DNA from: JANQKX01 sp039028695 | GTDB lineage: Bacteria; Pseudomonadota; Alphaproteobacteria; Kiloniellales; Kiloniellaceae | NCBI GenBank assembly: GCA_039028695.1 | Contig: JBCCHN010000001.1 | Location: 1-64,000, forward strand | DNA: 64,000 nucleotides | Reading direction: 5' to 3' | Shown here: positions 34,975 through 44,079 of the stretch, piece after piece | Layout of the letters: the number at the start of each line of letters is the position of its first letter | Numbering within the stretch: the stretch's first letter is position 1 | Translations under genes and position numbers: made by a program | The notes under the pieces: model-generated | Told to the model about the DNA's origin: nothing | What the model saw: the letters and a program-made list of their open reading frames with translations, nothing else | The model's database searches: none

Positions 34975-35381
34975 CCCTATCCTCGTTCTGCGCCCCTTAG
35001 GTTCGTGGGCTTGCGCTATCACTTCGAAAACTCAAAAGCACGAGGATTGACGTTACATGGGTCTCAAGGATTGGCGATGTAAGGCCCGCATCCTTCGGAA
35101 AAGGCATGTCAGGCAACGGCATCGCTTTCGGTTTTGAGAGACCCTGGCACCTCGATCGGACAGCACTCCTGGGACAGGGGGCGCCAGGCGTGGAAATGGC
35201 AGGTACCCGATAGGTGCAGGTGATCGAATACCTCTCCAGCCACGGGGATGGCTCCACGACCCGTGGTTTTCAAGTCAAGGCTAGCGATAAGAAAAATGCG
35301 GGTATCGGGGTGCCGGGGATCAAGGCGATTGCTTTTGGCCTTTGATCGCGATCCAAACTTTGATTAGAGTTACATCAGGTA
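34975..35381. other. Intergenic region with a decayed frame
   Basis: Between aroE and the LysR gene. It contains the broken frame at 35106-35345 and the LysR-type box at 35370-35382. Nothing else was recognised. Confidence 0.45.
35106..35345 (+). pseudogene. Possible decayed small gene with an in-frame stop
   Basis: An 80-codon frame starts at ATG 35106 (MSGNGIAFGFERPWHLDRTA), meets TAG at 35211-35213, then continues protein-like in the same frame (VQVIEYLSSHGDGSTTRGFQ, then AGIGVPGIKAIAFG) to TGA at 35345. The sense on both sides of the stop suggests one broken gene. I do not recognise the family. Confidence 0.35.
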
Positions 35382-35382
35382 A
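35370..35382. promoter_or_regulatory. LysR box TTAC-N5-GTAA before the lysR gene
   Basis: TTACATCAGGTAA has the half-sites TTAC and GTAA with five bases between, and its last base is the A of the lysR start codon. The same half-sites and spacing occur at 36341-36353 ahead of the synthetase operon, so this may be an autoregulatory site. Confidence 0.5.
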
Positions 35383-36326
35383 TGAAACCTTTGCGTCGAT
35401 CAATTTCATCCGCGAACGCCCTCTTAGTTTATGAGGCCGCTGCGCGCCATTTAAGCTTCACCAAAGCGGCGGGGGAGTTCAATGTCACTCAAGCGGCTGT
35501 CAGCCGCATGATCAGACGCTTGGAAACTCACCTGGGCGTTGAGCTTTTCGATCGGCGAACAAACGCGATCCAACTAACACCGACCGGCGCCCGATTGTAC
35601 GCTGCGGTGTCCCGCGGTTTTTCTACCATTGCTGAAGCGCTGGATGAGATCGAGCGAGATGCCGTTGACGAGAACACGGTTTCCCTTTCGGTAACCTCTG
35701 CCTTTGCGACACATTGGTTCTTGCCGCGTATGCAAAGGTTACACGAAGCATACCCTGAAATAGACCTGCGATTTCACGTGCTCAGTCAGGAAGCTGTTGG
35801 ACCTGTGGAGGAATTTGATCTCGCGATTCGCTTCAAACCCGATCCAGATGATGATTTAGTCTGCTGGCGCCTTATGAAAGAGCATGTCGTTGCAGTCTGC
35901 AGCCACGCTTACCTTCAGGAATGGGGAGGCCTCAGCACGATAACCCCCATGGCCGGCCATACGCTAATTCGCATGACGGGAAACAGCCGCATCCCTTGGG
36001 AGCGATTTTTAGACCATTTCGACTTGCCGTCTCCGGATCAAAGCCGGTGGCTGGAGTTTTCAGACTACTCCCTGGTCCTGCAGGCAGCGGCCAACGGTCA
36101 AGGGATCGCATTGGGATGGCGCCACGTGATTACCAACCTGCTCCTCACCGGGATCTTGACACCGGCCTGGCCGTGCGGTTTTGCAACCGGAGATGAATAT
36201 TGCCTGGTGGCCTCAAGCAAACGTCCCCTTCGCCGCGCCACGGAGCGGGTCAAGAACTGGCTTTTGACCGAAATGAGCACCATGGATAACCAGCTTACGT
36301 CTCTGCCCGAAATCGAAAGCAGTTAA
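35382..36326 (+). CDS. LysR-family regulator, GcvA-like
   Basis: 314 residues. The N-terminal form SSANALLVYEAAARHLSFTK and AAGEFNVTQAAVSRMIRRLE is the GcvA subgroup, followed by the effector domain (SVTSAFATHWFLPRMQRLHE at about 102-121). It lies 110 bases upstream of, and in the same direction as, the acyl-CoA synthetase gene. A TTAC-N5-GTAA box occurs both at its own start and in front of that gene, so it is the likely regulator of the 36.4-41.2 kb operon. Confidence 0.88.
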   Translation: MKPLRRSISSANALLVYEAAARHLSFTKAAGEFNVTQAAVSRMIRRLETHLGVELFDRRTNAIQLTPTGARLYAAVSRGFSTIAEALDEIERDAVDENTVSLSVTSAFATHWFLPRMQRLHEAYPEIDLRFHVLSQEAVGPVEEFDLAIRFKPDPDDDLVCWRLMKEHVVAVCSHAYLQEWGGLSTITPMAGHTLIRMTGNSRIPWERFLDHFDLPSPDQSRWLEFSDYSLVLQAAANGQGIALGWRHVITNLLLTGILTPAWPCGFATGDEYCLVASSKRPLRRATERVKNWLLTEMSTMDNQLTSLPEIESS

Positions 36327-36340
36327 AGCAGATGTCCGCC

Positions 36341-36353
36341 TTACATTATGTAA
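36341..36353. promoter_or_regulatory. LysR box TTAC-N5-GTAA before the synthetase operon
   Basis: TTACATTATGTAA is a palindrome with 6-base arms around one base, fits the T-N11-A rule, and lies 84 bases before the start of the acyl-CoA synthetase gene. It is the second copy of the box found at 35370-35382. Confidence 0.55.
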
Positions 36354-36436
36354 TGTTTGCCTGACATTTTGACCCTTTTATTTTGCCTAAACATCGCGAC
36401 ACTGCTAACGGAGTGCAGACTTTCGGAACCTTATAA

Positions 36437-38599
36437 ATGGACGAGCAATCACCGCTACTAACTGAAGGCTACAGCGACAGTCCCGCTGATCAACAGCTTG
36501 GCATCTCCCAAGGGTTGGATGCCCTTCTAAAGCCTCGGTCCATAGCCTTAGTTGGCGCGTCCGACAAGGAGGGAAAGGCCGGACATTCCCTCTACGAAAT
36601 GGCCAGGATCGACGGCTTCCAAGGCACAATCTGGCCGGTAAATCCGCGCCTGAATCGGATTGGCGGCCATGACTGCTTTGGCTCTCTCGCGGACCTGCCG
36701 GAGGCACCCGATCACGCTGCCCTCTGCCTGCCCAATGAGAAGCTGGAAGAAGCGCTCGATCAAGTCATTGCGCTGGGCATTCGCGCCGCAACCATTTTTG
36801 CAACAGGTCACTTGGCGGAAGATGATCGGGGCGTCCCGCTGCGCCAACGGCTGGCGCAAAAAGCGCGAAAGCATAACATCGCCATTTGCGGCCCAAATTG
36901 CATGGGGTTTTACAATCGGACGATTGGACTGCGGGTTGCTGCCTTCCCCTCTCCGCCCGGATTGCGTATAGGCGGCGTTGCCTGGCTGGCCCAGTCAGGG
37001 TCCGCCTTTTCCGCGCTTTGCCACAATGACCGGCGCCTTGGGTTTTCCCACTGCGTCTCAAGCGGCGCCGAATCTGTTACAACAACGGCTGACTACATGA
37101 ATTGGATGATCGATCAGGCCGAAACCCGCGTCATCGGGCTGTTCCTCGAAGGTATTCGCGATCCCGAACGCTTTTTGCAGGCCCTGAAAAGAGCCGCAGA
37201 AGCGGATATTCCCGTTGTTGCCTTAAAGGTTGGTCGCACCGATTTGAGTGCCGCCATGGCCCAAAGCCATACAGGGGCGCTGGTTGGCAGTGACGAAGCT
37301 TTTAGCGCGGTCTGCAAAAAATATGGGGTTTGTCGGGTCGATGATTTGGACGAGATGATCGCAACCCTGGCCCTTTTCGACTCTCCTCGTCGGACCCAAC
37401 CGGGTGGACTGGCTACAATTCATGATTCGGGAGGACAAAGAGAGTTGCTTGTGGATTTAGCCGCGCAATGTGACCTGACCTTTGCGGACATCGAACCGGC
37501 AACCAAAAATAAGATCCAAGCCGTCTTGGAGCCAGGCCTGGTTGCGGAGAATCCACTTGACGCTTGGGGGACCGATCGGGATTTCGTGGCGCGCTATCAG
37601 GATTGTATCACGTCCCTCTTGGATGATCCCAATGTGGGCCTATGCACATTTTTCTCCGACCTACGCGATGGCTATTGGTACTCCAAGGGTATCCTGGACG
37701 CTGTGATCAATGCCGTCGCAAAGAGTGAAAAGCTTGTTGCCATCGCCAGCAACATCTCCTTATCCAACGATCAAGCCATTGCTTTACGCGCGGCCGAACA
37801 CGGAATCCCATTGATCAAGGGAACCAAGCCCGCATTGCTTGCTATCAAACACTGCCTAGGGCGCACTCGAAGAAAAACAGGCAGCTTCCTAAGAGAAGAT
37901 GCTATATGCACACCGTCAGCAGAACAGGAGGGATGGCGCCGTAGCACAGGTGGCGCGCCGATTTCGGCCGGCGACTCCTTTAGGATTTTGGCCGACTTCG
38001 GCATTCCGAGCCCGCGTTGTATCGCGGTAAATAGCAACCAGGTGCTTGAAGACCTGACCGCCGGCCTGAACTTTCCATTGGTTTTGAAGACCGCCGGTGA
38101 CCTGGCGCATAAGAGCGATGTCGGCGGTGTAATCCTGAACATACATAGCCTAAGCGAACTGCAGCGGGCCTACGGCGAAATGGCTAGCCGTTTTGGACCG
38201 GCAGCTCTGATCATGGAGCAGTTTCCTACAGGAATTGAGATCGCGCTTGGCGGTAAGGTCGACCCAGATTTCGGGCCACTCGTTATGCTTTCCGCCGGCG
38301 GTCTGTTGGTGGAAATGCTCGATGACAAGGTTGTGGCCCTGGCGCCCTTCGGCCCAGATATGGCACGGGAACTCCTATCTGAGTTGCGGGTTTTCAAACT
38401 CCTGACCGGCTATCGTAATCACCAAGCGTGCGATATTGAGGCGCTCTGCCAAACCATCTCGCGTTTTTCAGAAATGATCTTTTATTTAAGGGACGTTATT
38501 CGGGAGATCGACCTGAACCCCGTCATCGTAGCCCCTTTAGGTCATGCTGCGGTGGATTGTCTAATCAAATGGAATAGGGAAAAAGCGGATGGATCTTAA
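36437..38599 (+). CDS. NDP-forming acyl-CoA synthetase, fused alpha-beta type
   Basis: 720 residues. In order: CoA-binding domain (about 25-120; SIALVGASDKEGKAG), succinyl-CoA ligase-like domains (about 150-440; CGPNCMGFYN, then SHTGALVGSD with the His expected to carry phosphate) and an ATP-grasp_5 domain (about 500-715; PLVLKTAGDLAHKSDVGGV). These enzymes make acyl-CoA plus ADP and phosphate from acid, CoA and ATP, or run backward to make ATP. The fused architecture is usual for bacterial acetyl/branched/aryl acid enzymes. The stop overlaps the acyl-CoA dehydrogenase start by 11 bases, so the acid activated here is probably the next enzyme's substrate. Confidence 0.88.
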   Translation: MDEQSPLLTEGYSDSPADQQLGISQGLDALLKPRSIALVGASDKEGKAGHSLYEMARIDGFQGTIWPVNPRLNRIGGHDCFGSLADLPEAPDHAALCLPNEKLEEALDQVIALGIRAATIFATGHLAEDDRGVPLRQRLAQKARKHNIAICGPNCMGFYNRTIGLRVAAFPSPPGLRIGGVAWLAQSGSAFSALCHNDRRLGFSHCVSSGAESVTTTADYMNWMIDQAETRVIGLFLEGIRDPERFLQALKRAAEADIPVVALKVGRTDLSAAMAQSHTGALVGSDEAFSAVCKKYGVCRVDDLDEMIATLALFDSPRRTQPGGLATIHDSGGQRELLVDLAAQCDLTFADIEPATKNKIQAVLEPGLVAENPLDAWGTDRDFVARYQDCITSLLDDPNVGLCTFFSDLRDGYWYSKGILDAVINAVAKSEKLVAIASNISLSNDQAIALRAAEHGIPLIKGTKPALLAIKHCLGRTRRKTGSFLREDAICTPSAEQEGWRRSTGGAPISAGDSFRILADFGIPSPRCIAVNSNQVLEDLTAGLNFPLVLKTAGDLAHKSDVGGVILNIHSLSELQRAYGEMASRFGPAALIMEQFPTGIEIALGGKVDPDFGPLVMLSAGGLLVEMLDDKVVALAPFGPDMARELLSELRVFKLLTGYRNHQACDIEALCQTISRFSEMIFYLRDVIREIDLNPVIVAPLGHAAVDCLIKWNREKADGS

Positions 38600-39755
38600 T
38601 CTCTCCAAACGGGAACAGGAACTCAGCCAGCGCGCACGAGACTTTGTCGATCAGGTACTTGTGCCCCTGGAGATTGTCGTGGAGGAGAATGGCGTTCTGC
38701 CTCAAGATCGCCGACCCGAGGTCAATCAAGCGACCAGGGATTGGGGATTTGCCGGCATAAATCACACCAAGGAACATGGCGGACAGGGTTTCACTTTTTT
38801 TGAGCAAATACTTATTGAAGAACAGCTCGGCCGCTTAACAAACGGGCTTTGGACCTGCGTCTGGCGCCCGCCGGTTTGCCTAAAATATGGTACAGCACGG
38901 CAAATTGAAGATTACCTGGTCCCATCGAACCAAGGAGAGCGTTGTGCTTGCGTCGCGATTACCGAACCTGAGGCGGGTTCCGACGCAGGTGCGGTCCAAA
39001 GCACGGCCGTGAGATCCGGCGATAATTGGCTACTCAGCGGTGAAAAGTGGTTTGTCACCTCATTCGACCGGGCGGACTATATTTTGGTGCAAGCCAATGT
39101 CGACGGGGATCCCGCGAAGTCCTCCCTGTTCCTGGCAGATAACCCTCAAGCGGGGCTTAAACACATCCGTTCGCCCAAATTCATGCATAACTACGCTTTT
39201 GATCATGCCGATATCATTTTCGATAAGGCGCCAGTGTCCGGTGCGAACTTGCTGGGTGAGGTCGGTCAGGGCTTCGAGCTGACGAAAGACTGGTTCGTAG
39301 AAACCCGTGTACAAATCGCTGCTCATACCTTGGGGGCTGCGATCAGAGCGACCGAAATCGCCAGCGACTATTCTAAAACCCGCCGTCAGTTTGGTCAGCC
39401 CATTGGCGATTTTCAAGGCATTGAGTTCATGTTCGCAGACATGGCCGTAGAGATCTTTGCCGGAAAGTCCATGCTCTATCGGATCGCGTGGGAGATTGAC
39501 AACGGCATGGACCGCAAGCTCATGCATGCCCGCGCGAGCGCGCTCAAGCTCTTTTGTTCCGAGATGGCTGGACGGGTTGTCGACAAGTCTCTGCAAATCC
39601 TAGGTGGACGCGGCTATATGCGGGAAAATCCGGTTGAGCGGCTTTATCGTGATGTGCGCGTTGACCGGATTTGGGAAGGTACCTCGGAAATTCAAAGGGT
39701 CATCATCGCCGGGCAAATCAAAAAAAGAGGCCTAAGTGTTTATTCAGGCTGGTGA
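38589..39755 (+). CDS. Acyl-CoA dehydrogenase
   Basis: 388 residues, complete acyl-CoA dehydrogenase with ITEPEAGSDAGAVQ and LSGEKWFVTSFD in the middle domain, TRRQFGQPIGDFQGIEFMFA, and the end GGRGYMRENPVERLYRDVRV followed by WEGTSEIQR. The canonical catalytic Glu (WEGTSE) is present, unlike the dehydrogenase at 23.6-24.7 kb. It overlaps the synthetase gene by 11 bases and so should oxidise the CoA ester made there. Chain length and branching of the substrate are unknown. Confidence 0.9.
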   Translation: MDLNLSKREQELSQRARDFVDQVLVPLEIVVEENGVLPQDRRPEVNQATRDWGFAGINHTKEHGGQGFTFFEQILIEEQLGRLTNGLWTCVWRPPVCLKYGTARQIEDYLVPSNQGERCACVAITEPEAGSDAGAVQSTAVRSGDNWLLSGEKWFVTSFDRADYILVQANVDGDPAKSSLFLADNPQAGLKHIRSPKFMHNYAFDHADIIFDKAPVSGANLLGEVGQGFELTKDWFVETRVQIAAHTLGAAIRATEIASDYSKTRRQFGQPIGDFQGIEFMFADMAVEIFAGKSMLYRIAWEIDNGMDRKLMHARASALKLFCSEMAGRVVDKSLQILGGRGYMRENPVERLYRDVRVDRIWEGTSEIQRVIIAGQIKKRGLSVYSGW

Positions 39756-39851
39756 TGGTGGGGGCCGTCGCGCCTGAATCTGCTTTTCCCTTGGCGAGAC
39801 AATGTTCCTCGGTTTTACTGACTTGAATCCTTTAGAGAGATGGAAATACCT

Positions 39852-41231
39852 ATGAGCAAAGCGACAAATCGACCCCCGGTGGCAGACCTGGCCAAGGAGC
39901 ATCTGATCCAGCCTTGGGAGCCTTTGGACAACCTGGGTGCCGAGACGCGCTTGGTGATCGACCATGCCGAGGGTATCTACCTGGTTGATACCGAGGGCCG
40001 GAAACTAATCGACGGGCCGGGTGGCATGTGGTGCGTGCAGCTCGGCTACGGACGCCGGGAGATCGCCGACGCCATGGCCGAGCAAGCCATGACATTGGCC
40101 TATAATACCCCTTGGTACACGACCAGCGGACCCGCAGCTGAGTTGGCGGCTCGGATCGCCGATTTAACGCCGGGCGACCTTAATCGCGTGTTTTTTACGA
40201 CCGGCGGTTCGACGGCGGTGGATTCCGCCCTACGCTTTGCCCAGTTTTTCAACAACCGATTAGGACGCCCGGAAAAGAAGCTCATCCTGTCGCGGGCCAG
40301 CGCCTATCACGGCAGTACCTATCTGTCGGGCTCTTGCTCGGGGAGTTCGCGCAAACAGAGCGATTTTGATTTTTTCGATGATGTCCGGATCACGCTATCG
40401 GATCCCACCACCTCAAAGCGCCCCAAAAACCTGTCGGAAGCTCAGTATTGCGACCTTCTGATTGATGAGATGGAGCAACAGATAAGAGAGCTGGGACCCG
40501 AGCGCATCGCAGTCTTTATTGCCGAACCGGTTTTGGCCTCGGGCGGCTTAATTATTCCTCCCAAGGGGTACCATCAAAGGTGTCTGGAGGTCTGCCGGCG
40601 CCACGATATCCTTTATATCTCAGATGAGGTGGTTACCGCATTTGGGCGCATGGGACACTGGTTTGCCTCCGAGAGCGTATTCGGGATCGTGCCCGACATC
40701 ATCACCTTTGCTAAGGGTGTCACCTCTGGCTATGCGCCTCTCGGCGGCTTTGCCATTTCCGAGGCCCTGTTGAAAAGGGTTGGTGGACCGGGTCAGGAAG
40801 GCTCGGTTTATTCCAATGGCTTCACCTATTCGGGCCATCCGGTCTGTTGTGCGGCCGCCCTTACCAATATAGATATCATGGAACGTGAAAGCGTATTGGC
40901 CCATGTGCGCGACGTCGCCCCGGGCTTTTTCAAGGCCCTGGATCGATTAAAGGAGCTTCCCCTAGTATCGGATGTCCGCATTGCCGGGCTGATGGCGTGT
41001 GTTGAATGCGATTACCCGGACCGAGACCTAAAAGATGGTGATTGTAAAGATCGACCCTCCCTCGGAGCAATTGTCGACAAGCATAGTCAGGCGCTGGGCT
41101 TGTTTCTGCGGCCACTGGGCGATGCCTGTGTCATGTCGCCGCCCCTAATCGCGAGCCGAGAGGAGCTGGCTCGGATCGCGGAAATATTGGAAGCCGCTAT
41201 TCATGCCACCTCTCGGGAGCTGGGGCTTTAG
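39852..41231 (+). CDS. Class III PLP aminotransferase
   Basis: 459 residues. PLP site: Asp258 in YISDEVVTAFGRMG and Schiff-base Lys288 in TFAKGVTSGYAPLGG; AYHGSTYLSGSCSG lies near 151-164 and FFTTGGSTAVDSALRFAQ near 114-131. It belongs to the omega-amino acid/putrescine-type transaminases that start MSKATNRPP..ADLAKEHLIQPW. ATG 39852 is preferred to ATG 39840 because the purine-rich stretch is too close to the latter. It is 96 bases after the dehydrogenase, so probably the third gene of the operon. It would deaminate an amino acid or amine to feed the aldehyde/acid route, or aminate its product. Confidence 0.87.
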   Translation: MSKATNRPPVADLAKEHLIQPWEPLDNLGAETRLVIDHAEGIYLVDTEGRKLIDGPGGMWCVQLGYGRREIADAMAEQAMTLAYNTPWYTTSGPAAELAARIADLTPGDLNRVFFTTGGSTAVDSALRFAQFFNNRLGRPEKKLILSRASAYHGSTYLSGSCSGSSRKQSDFDFFDDVRITLSDPTTSKRPKNLSEAQYCDLLIDEMEQQIRELGPERIAVFIAEPVLASGGLIIPPKGYHQRCLEVCRRHDILYISDEVVTAFGRMGHWFASESVFGIVPDIITFAKGVTSGYAPLGGFAISEALLKRVGGPGQEGSVYSNGFTYSGHPVCCAAALTNIDIMERESVLAHVRDVAPGFFKALDRLKELPLVSDVRIAGLMACVECDYPDRDLKDGDCKDRPSLGAIVDKHSQALGLFLRPLGDACVMSPPLIASREELARIAEILEAAIHATSRELGL

Positions 41232-41773
41232 TTCGCAAAGACGGCTTTTAAATGACTAAAGCGGTCCCGCAGAAAGTCTCCAAATTGACCGAAAAAGGGC
41301 TGAAATAACATCGCCCTTTACTAGCCTGAGAGATACTTGAAAAAACGGGCAACCGCGCTGGTGCCCAGTTCGCTGTGCCCGACCAAGTTACCCCATGAAA
41401 TGTCGCTGGCACGGTCGCGCGGGCACCTTCAAAGGAAGCCGCTACATTGGCGCCGTCATGCGCGGCAGCGGCTGTATCCCTGTCGCGCGCTTTCAGGTCG
41501 GGCGAATCAAGATCAGCGTCGCTGTCATGGGAAAGCCGGCAACATGAATTAGCATCGGACGTTCCGTCCGACCTCCTACCAAGAGGCGATAGGGAGTTAT
41601 TCGAGGTACATCATTCAACGAGGCGAAGCAATCCAGTTACGGAGAGCCAGTTCAAAAAGGGCCGCTCGCCAACCAAAAGCCGGGTTGAAGCTGCCACTAT
41701 TGGACTTAAGTCAAATTCTGACAGTGCCCCTTACCATGGAATTGGCTCGCTTATGGCGTTATGTCCTCAAACA
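41232..41773. other. Intergenic between convergent genes
   Basis: Contains a possible stem-loop at 41294-41319 (AAAGGGC...GCCCTTT, 12-base loop, no T tract) beyond the aminotransferase gene. It also holds a 50-codon frame at 41395-41547 (MKCRWHGRAGTFKGSRYIGA then VMRGSGCIPVARFQVG) that I do not recognise and that lacks a ribosome site; it may be a decayed fragment. Confidence 0.4.
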
Positions 41774-42454
41774 CTAAGGGGCACGTCGCTTATGATTAGT
41801 TTTTTTTATTTCTTCAATACGCGCCAGTGCAGCCTCACGAGAATCAAACAGATCCTCATCTTGGCTTGAAACGCCGGGCAAACGGGACGGCATTTCGTCA
41901 CTGGATGCCTGCTCGACATAACGAACCGTGCCCAAAGACAAACCACGATTAAGGCGCTTGCCGCGATGGGCAAAAGCAACCCATGCCTCGGGCCATATGC
42001 TGCAATTTTGAAAATCGATCACAAAATACCAAGAACGGCCCGAGGCTTTGATCGCCCTGTCAATGGCGTCAAAAAACTCGTTGACGATCATGGTGGACCT
42101 AAAAACGAAATCGCTGAAGTCGATTTCCATAACATCAAGGTCATCGATACTCTGAATACGCTTCGTATATTCGTTGCCTGAGACCTGCGGTGCCAGATTG
42201 GGAACAGCCGCCGCGGCCGGGCTTTGCGAGGCGGCATAGACCGCATTTGTGAGATCGGCCACGCCTTGTTCCAGCTTCGCGCAGCCCCGCAGAGCGGTCT
42301 CAACAAATCGCTGCCGCTCGTCCCGGGCAAGGTTCGGGAAATCACGCAGAATTTCCAGAGAACCCCGAATCGAGGTCAAGGGAGAGATAAACTCTTCCTC
42401 GACCTTGGTGCTCAGCGCCAAAGTGGGACTGGCACCGTGGCTGTCCTCGGACAT
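41774..42454 (-). CDS. HisKA-like protein without phospho-acceptor His or kinase domain
   Basis: 226 residues. Residues about 15-75 resemble the dimerisation helix pair of histidine kinases (KVEEEFISPLTSIRGSLEIL, RDERQRFVETALRGCAKLEQ), but the usual SHELRTPL is reduced to ISPLTSIRG, so the phosphorylated His is absent. No ATPase domain follows. The C-terminal part (about 105-200; VMEIDFSDFVFRSTMIVNEF, WYFVIDFQNCSIWPEAWVAF) looks like an alpha/beta STAS-like fold. It may act as a docking or anti-factor partner for a signalling system. It lies 30 bases upstream of livF on the same strand, but also far from any kinase. Function unknown. Confidence 0.65.
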   Translation of the reverse strand: MSEDSHGASPTLALSTKVEEEFISPLTSIRGSLEILRDFPNLARDERQRFVETALRGCAKLEQGVADLTNAVYAASQSPAAAAVPNLAPQVSGNEYTKRIQSIDDLDVMEIDFSDFVFRSTMIVNEFFDAIDRAIKASGRSWYFVIDFQNCSIWPEAWVAFAHRGKRLNRGLSLGTVRYVEQASSDEMPSRLPGVSSQDEDLFDSREAALARIEEIKKTNHKRRAP

Positions 42455-42484
42455 GACGTTTCACTCCGGCCCGGATAAGGGGCA

Positions 42485-43315
42485 TTAAATCGCAAGGTAC
42501 TGCTGGCGAAGCTCCGCATCATCCAGAACGTCTTGGGATTTTCCGTCGAAAACCACGGTTCCCATGTCTAAGATGATGGCACGGTCGGCCAAATGCAGCG
42601 CGGCGATCGCATTTTGCTCGACGATAATTGTGGTCATGCCCAGACCCTTAATTTGTTCCAGGGTCTTTTCAATCTCCTGAACGATCACCGGGGCAAGGCC
42701 TTCGTAAGGCTCATCAAGCAGCAAAAGCTTCACATCTCGTGCCAACGTGCGGCCGATGGAGAGCATTTGTTGCTCACCGCCCGACAGGGTCGTGCCTTCT
42801 TGACTTCGTCGCTCGCCAAGGCGCGGAAACAATTCGTAAATGCGCTCGATCGACCAACCGTGGGGCGGCGCGATCTGGGCCAGCTTTAGGTTTTCTTCAA
42901 CCGTCAGCCCTTGAATGATGCGACGATCCTCGGGCACAAGACCAATGCCAACTCGCGCCGCCTGATGGGATTTCATCTCGTGCAGCGGTTTATGATCAAG
43001 CCATATTTCGCCATGCTTCAAGGCCGGGTCGTCCACCCGGGCGATGGTGCGCAAGGTTGAGGTCTTGCCCGCCCCATTGCGCCCCAAGAGCGCCAGAATT
43101 TCGCCTTCACGAACATCAAAGCTGACACCTTGAACGATATAGCTTTCGCCGTAATAGGCGTGAATATCCCAACAAGAGAAAAATGCCGGCTGCCCGCCCG
43201 TCGTAACCGTGGGCCTAGTGGCCGGCGCGATTGCATCTTCCAACACGCGGTCGTCCAACAACCCTTCCTCATTTTGAGGCTTCATACGACTCTCCGTTTG
43301 TGTCATCTGGTTCAT
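42485..43315 (-). CDS. livF: Branched-chain amino acid ABC transporter ATPase LivF
   Basis: 276 residues. Walker A LLGRNGAGKTSTLR (about 75-88), signature LSGGEQQMLSIGRTLA, Walker B LLLLDEPYEGLAP and the LivF phrases EDRRIIQGLTVEENL and IIVEQNAIAALHLADRAIIL. It carries a roughly 45-residue N-terminal extension compared with typical LivF (about 235 residues). The first ATG 43315 overlaps the livG stop by four bases (ATGA), which supports the long form. Together with LivG it powers the importer. Confidence 0.9.
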   Translation of the reverse strand: MNQMTQTESRMKPQNEEGLLDDRVLEDAIAPATRPTVTTGGQPAFFSCWDIHAYYGESYIVQGVSFDVREGEILALLGRNGAGKTSTLRTIARVDDPALKHGEIWLDHKPLHEMKSHQAARVGIGLVPEDRRIIQGLTVEENLKLAQIAPPHGWSIERIYELFPRLGERRSQEGTTLSGGEQQMLSIGRTLARDVKLLLLDEPYEGLAPVIVQEIEKTLEQIKGLGMTTIIVEQNAIAALHLADRAIILDMGTVVFDGKSQDVLDDAELRQQYLAI

Positions 43316-44067
43316 AGGTGAGCACCCCCGAGGTATGCCTCTTGAACCTTCGGGTTGCCTTTAATCTTCTCCGGCAAGTCCTCAACAATGACCGTGCCTT
43401 GGGCCAACACGGAAATCTTGTCGGCAATGGAAAAGACCACATGCATGTCATGCTCGATAACGACCATGGTGACGCCTTGCGTCGCGATACGCTTCATGAG
43501 GTCGATGGTATTATTGGTATCCGCACGGGCCATCCCGGCCGTGGGTTCATCCAAGAGAAGCAGTTTCGGATCCTGTACCAAGCACATGGCGAGTTCGAGG
43601 CGTCTCTTGTCACCGCGAGAAAGCTGGCCGGCGACGTCGTTAGCCTTTTCCGCCAGGCTCACATCCTCAAGCATGGCCATCGCCTTTTCTTTCAAGGCGA
43701 CCTCACCCTCTACCGACGACCAGCCATTCAGCGCAAAGGCGCCATCGCGCTTGGCGAAGGCCGGTATCTTGACATTTTCCAGCAAGGTTAAGTCGCCGAA
43801 AATCTCCGGCGTCTGGAACACCCGGCTGACCCCGGCTTGATTAATTTCATGGGGTCGAAGCCCCAAAAGGGACTGCCCTTCAAAGGTCACAGACCCCGTA
43901 TCCGGCTCCAAGCGCCCAACGAAACAGTTCAATAGAGTCGATTTTCCGGCCCCATTCGGGCCGATGATCGCATGCACCGTGTTGGCGTCGACGCTCAGGT
44001 TGACTTCATCAAGAGCCTTTAGGCCACCGAAACGCTTGTTCACATTTTCAACGGTCAAAATAGACAT
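43312..44067 (-). CDS. livG: Branched-chain amino acid ABC transporter ATPase LivG
   Basis: 251 residues, family length. Walker A IIGPNGAGKSTLLN (about 34-47), LRPHEINQAGVSRVFQTPEI, signature LSRGDKRRLELAM (Gly-Gly replaced by Arg-Gly in the signature, as is common in LivG), Walker B LLLLDEPTAGMA and VVIEHDMHVVFSIAD. It is thirteen bases after livM and overlaps livF. It imports leucine/isoleucine/valine-type amino acids, or urea/amides in related systems. Confidence 0.9.
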   Translation of the reverse strand: MSILTVENVNKRFGGLKALDEVNLSVDANTVHAIIGPNGAGKSTLLNCFVGRLEPDTGSVTFEGQSLLGLRPHEINQAGVSRVFQTPEIFGDLTLLENVKIPAFAKRDGAFALNGWSSVEGEVALKEKAMAMLEDVSLAEKANDVAGQLSRGDKRRLELAMCLVQDPKLLLLDEPTAGMARADTNNTIDLMKRIATQGVTMVVIEHDMHVVFSIADKISVLAQGTVIVEDLPEKIKGNPKVQEAYLGGAHL

Positions 44068-44079
44068 CGCGGCGGCCCC

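Noticed and set aside
41320..41360. Sequence GCCTGAGAGATAC resembling part of a TPP or glycine riboswitch
   Set aside because: Only a short stretch fits; the other conserved helices are absent and no suitable gene follows.
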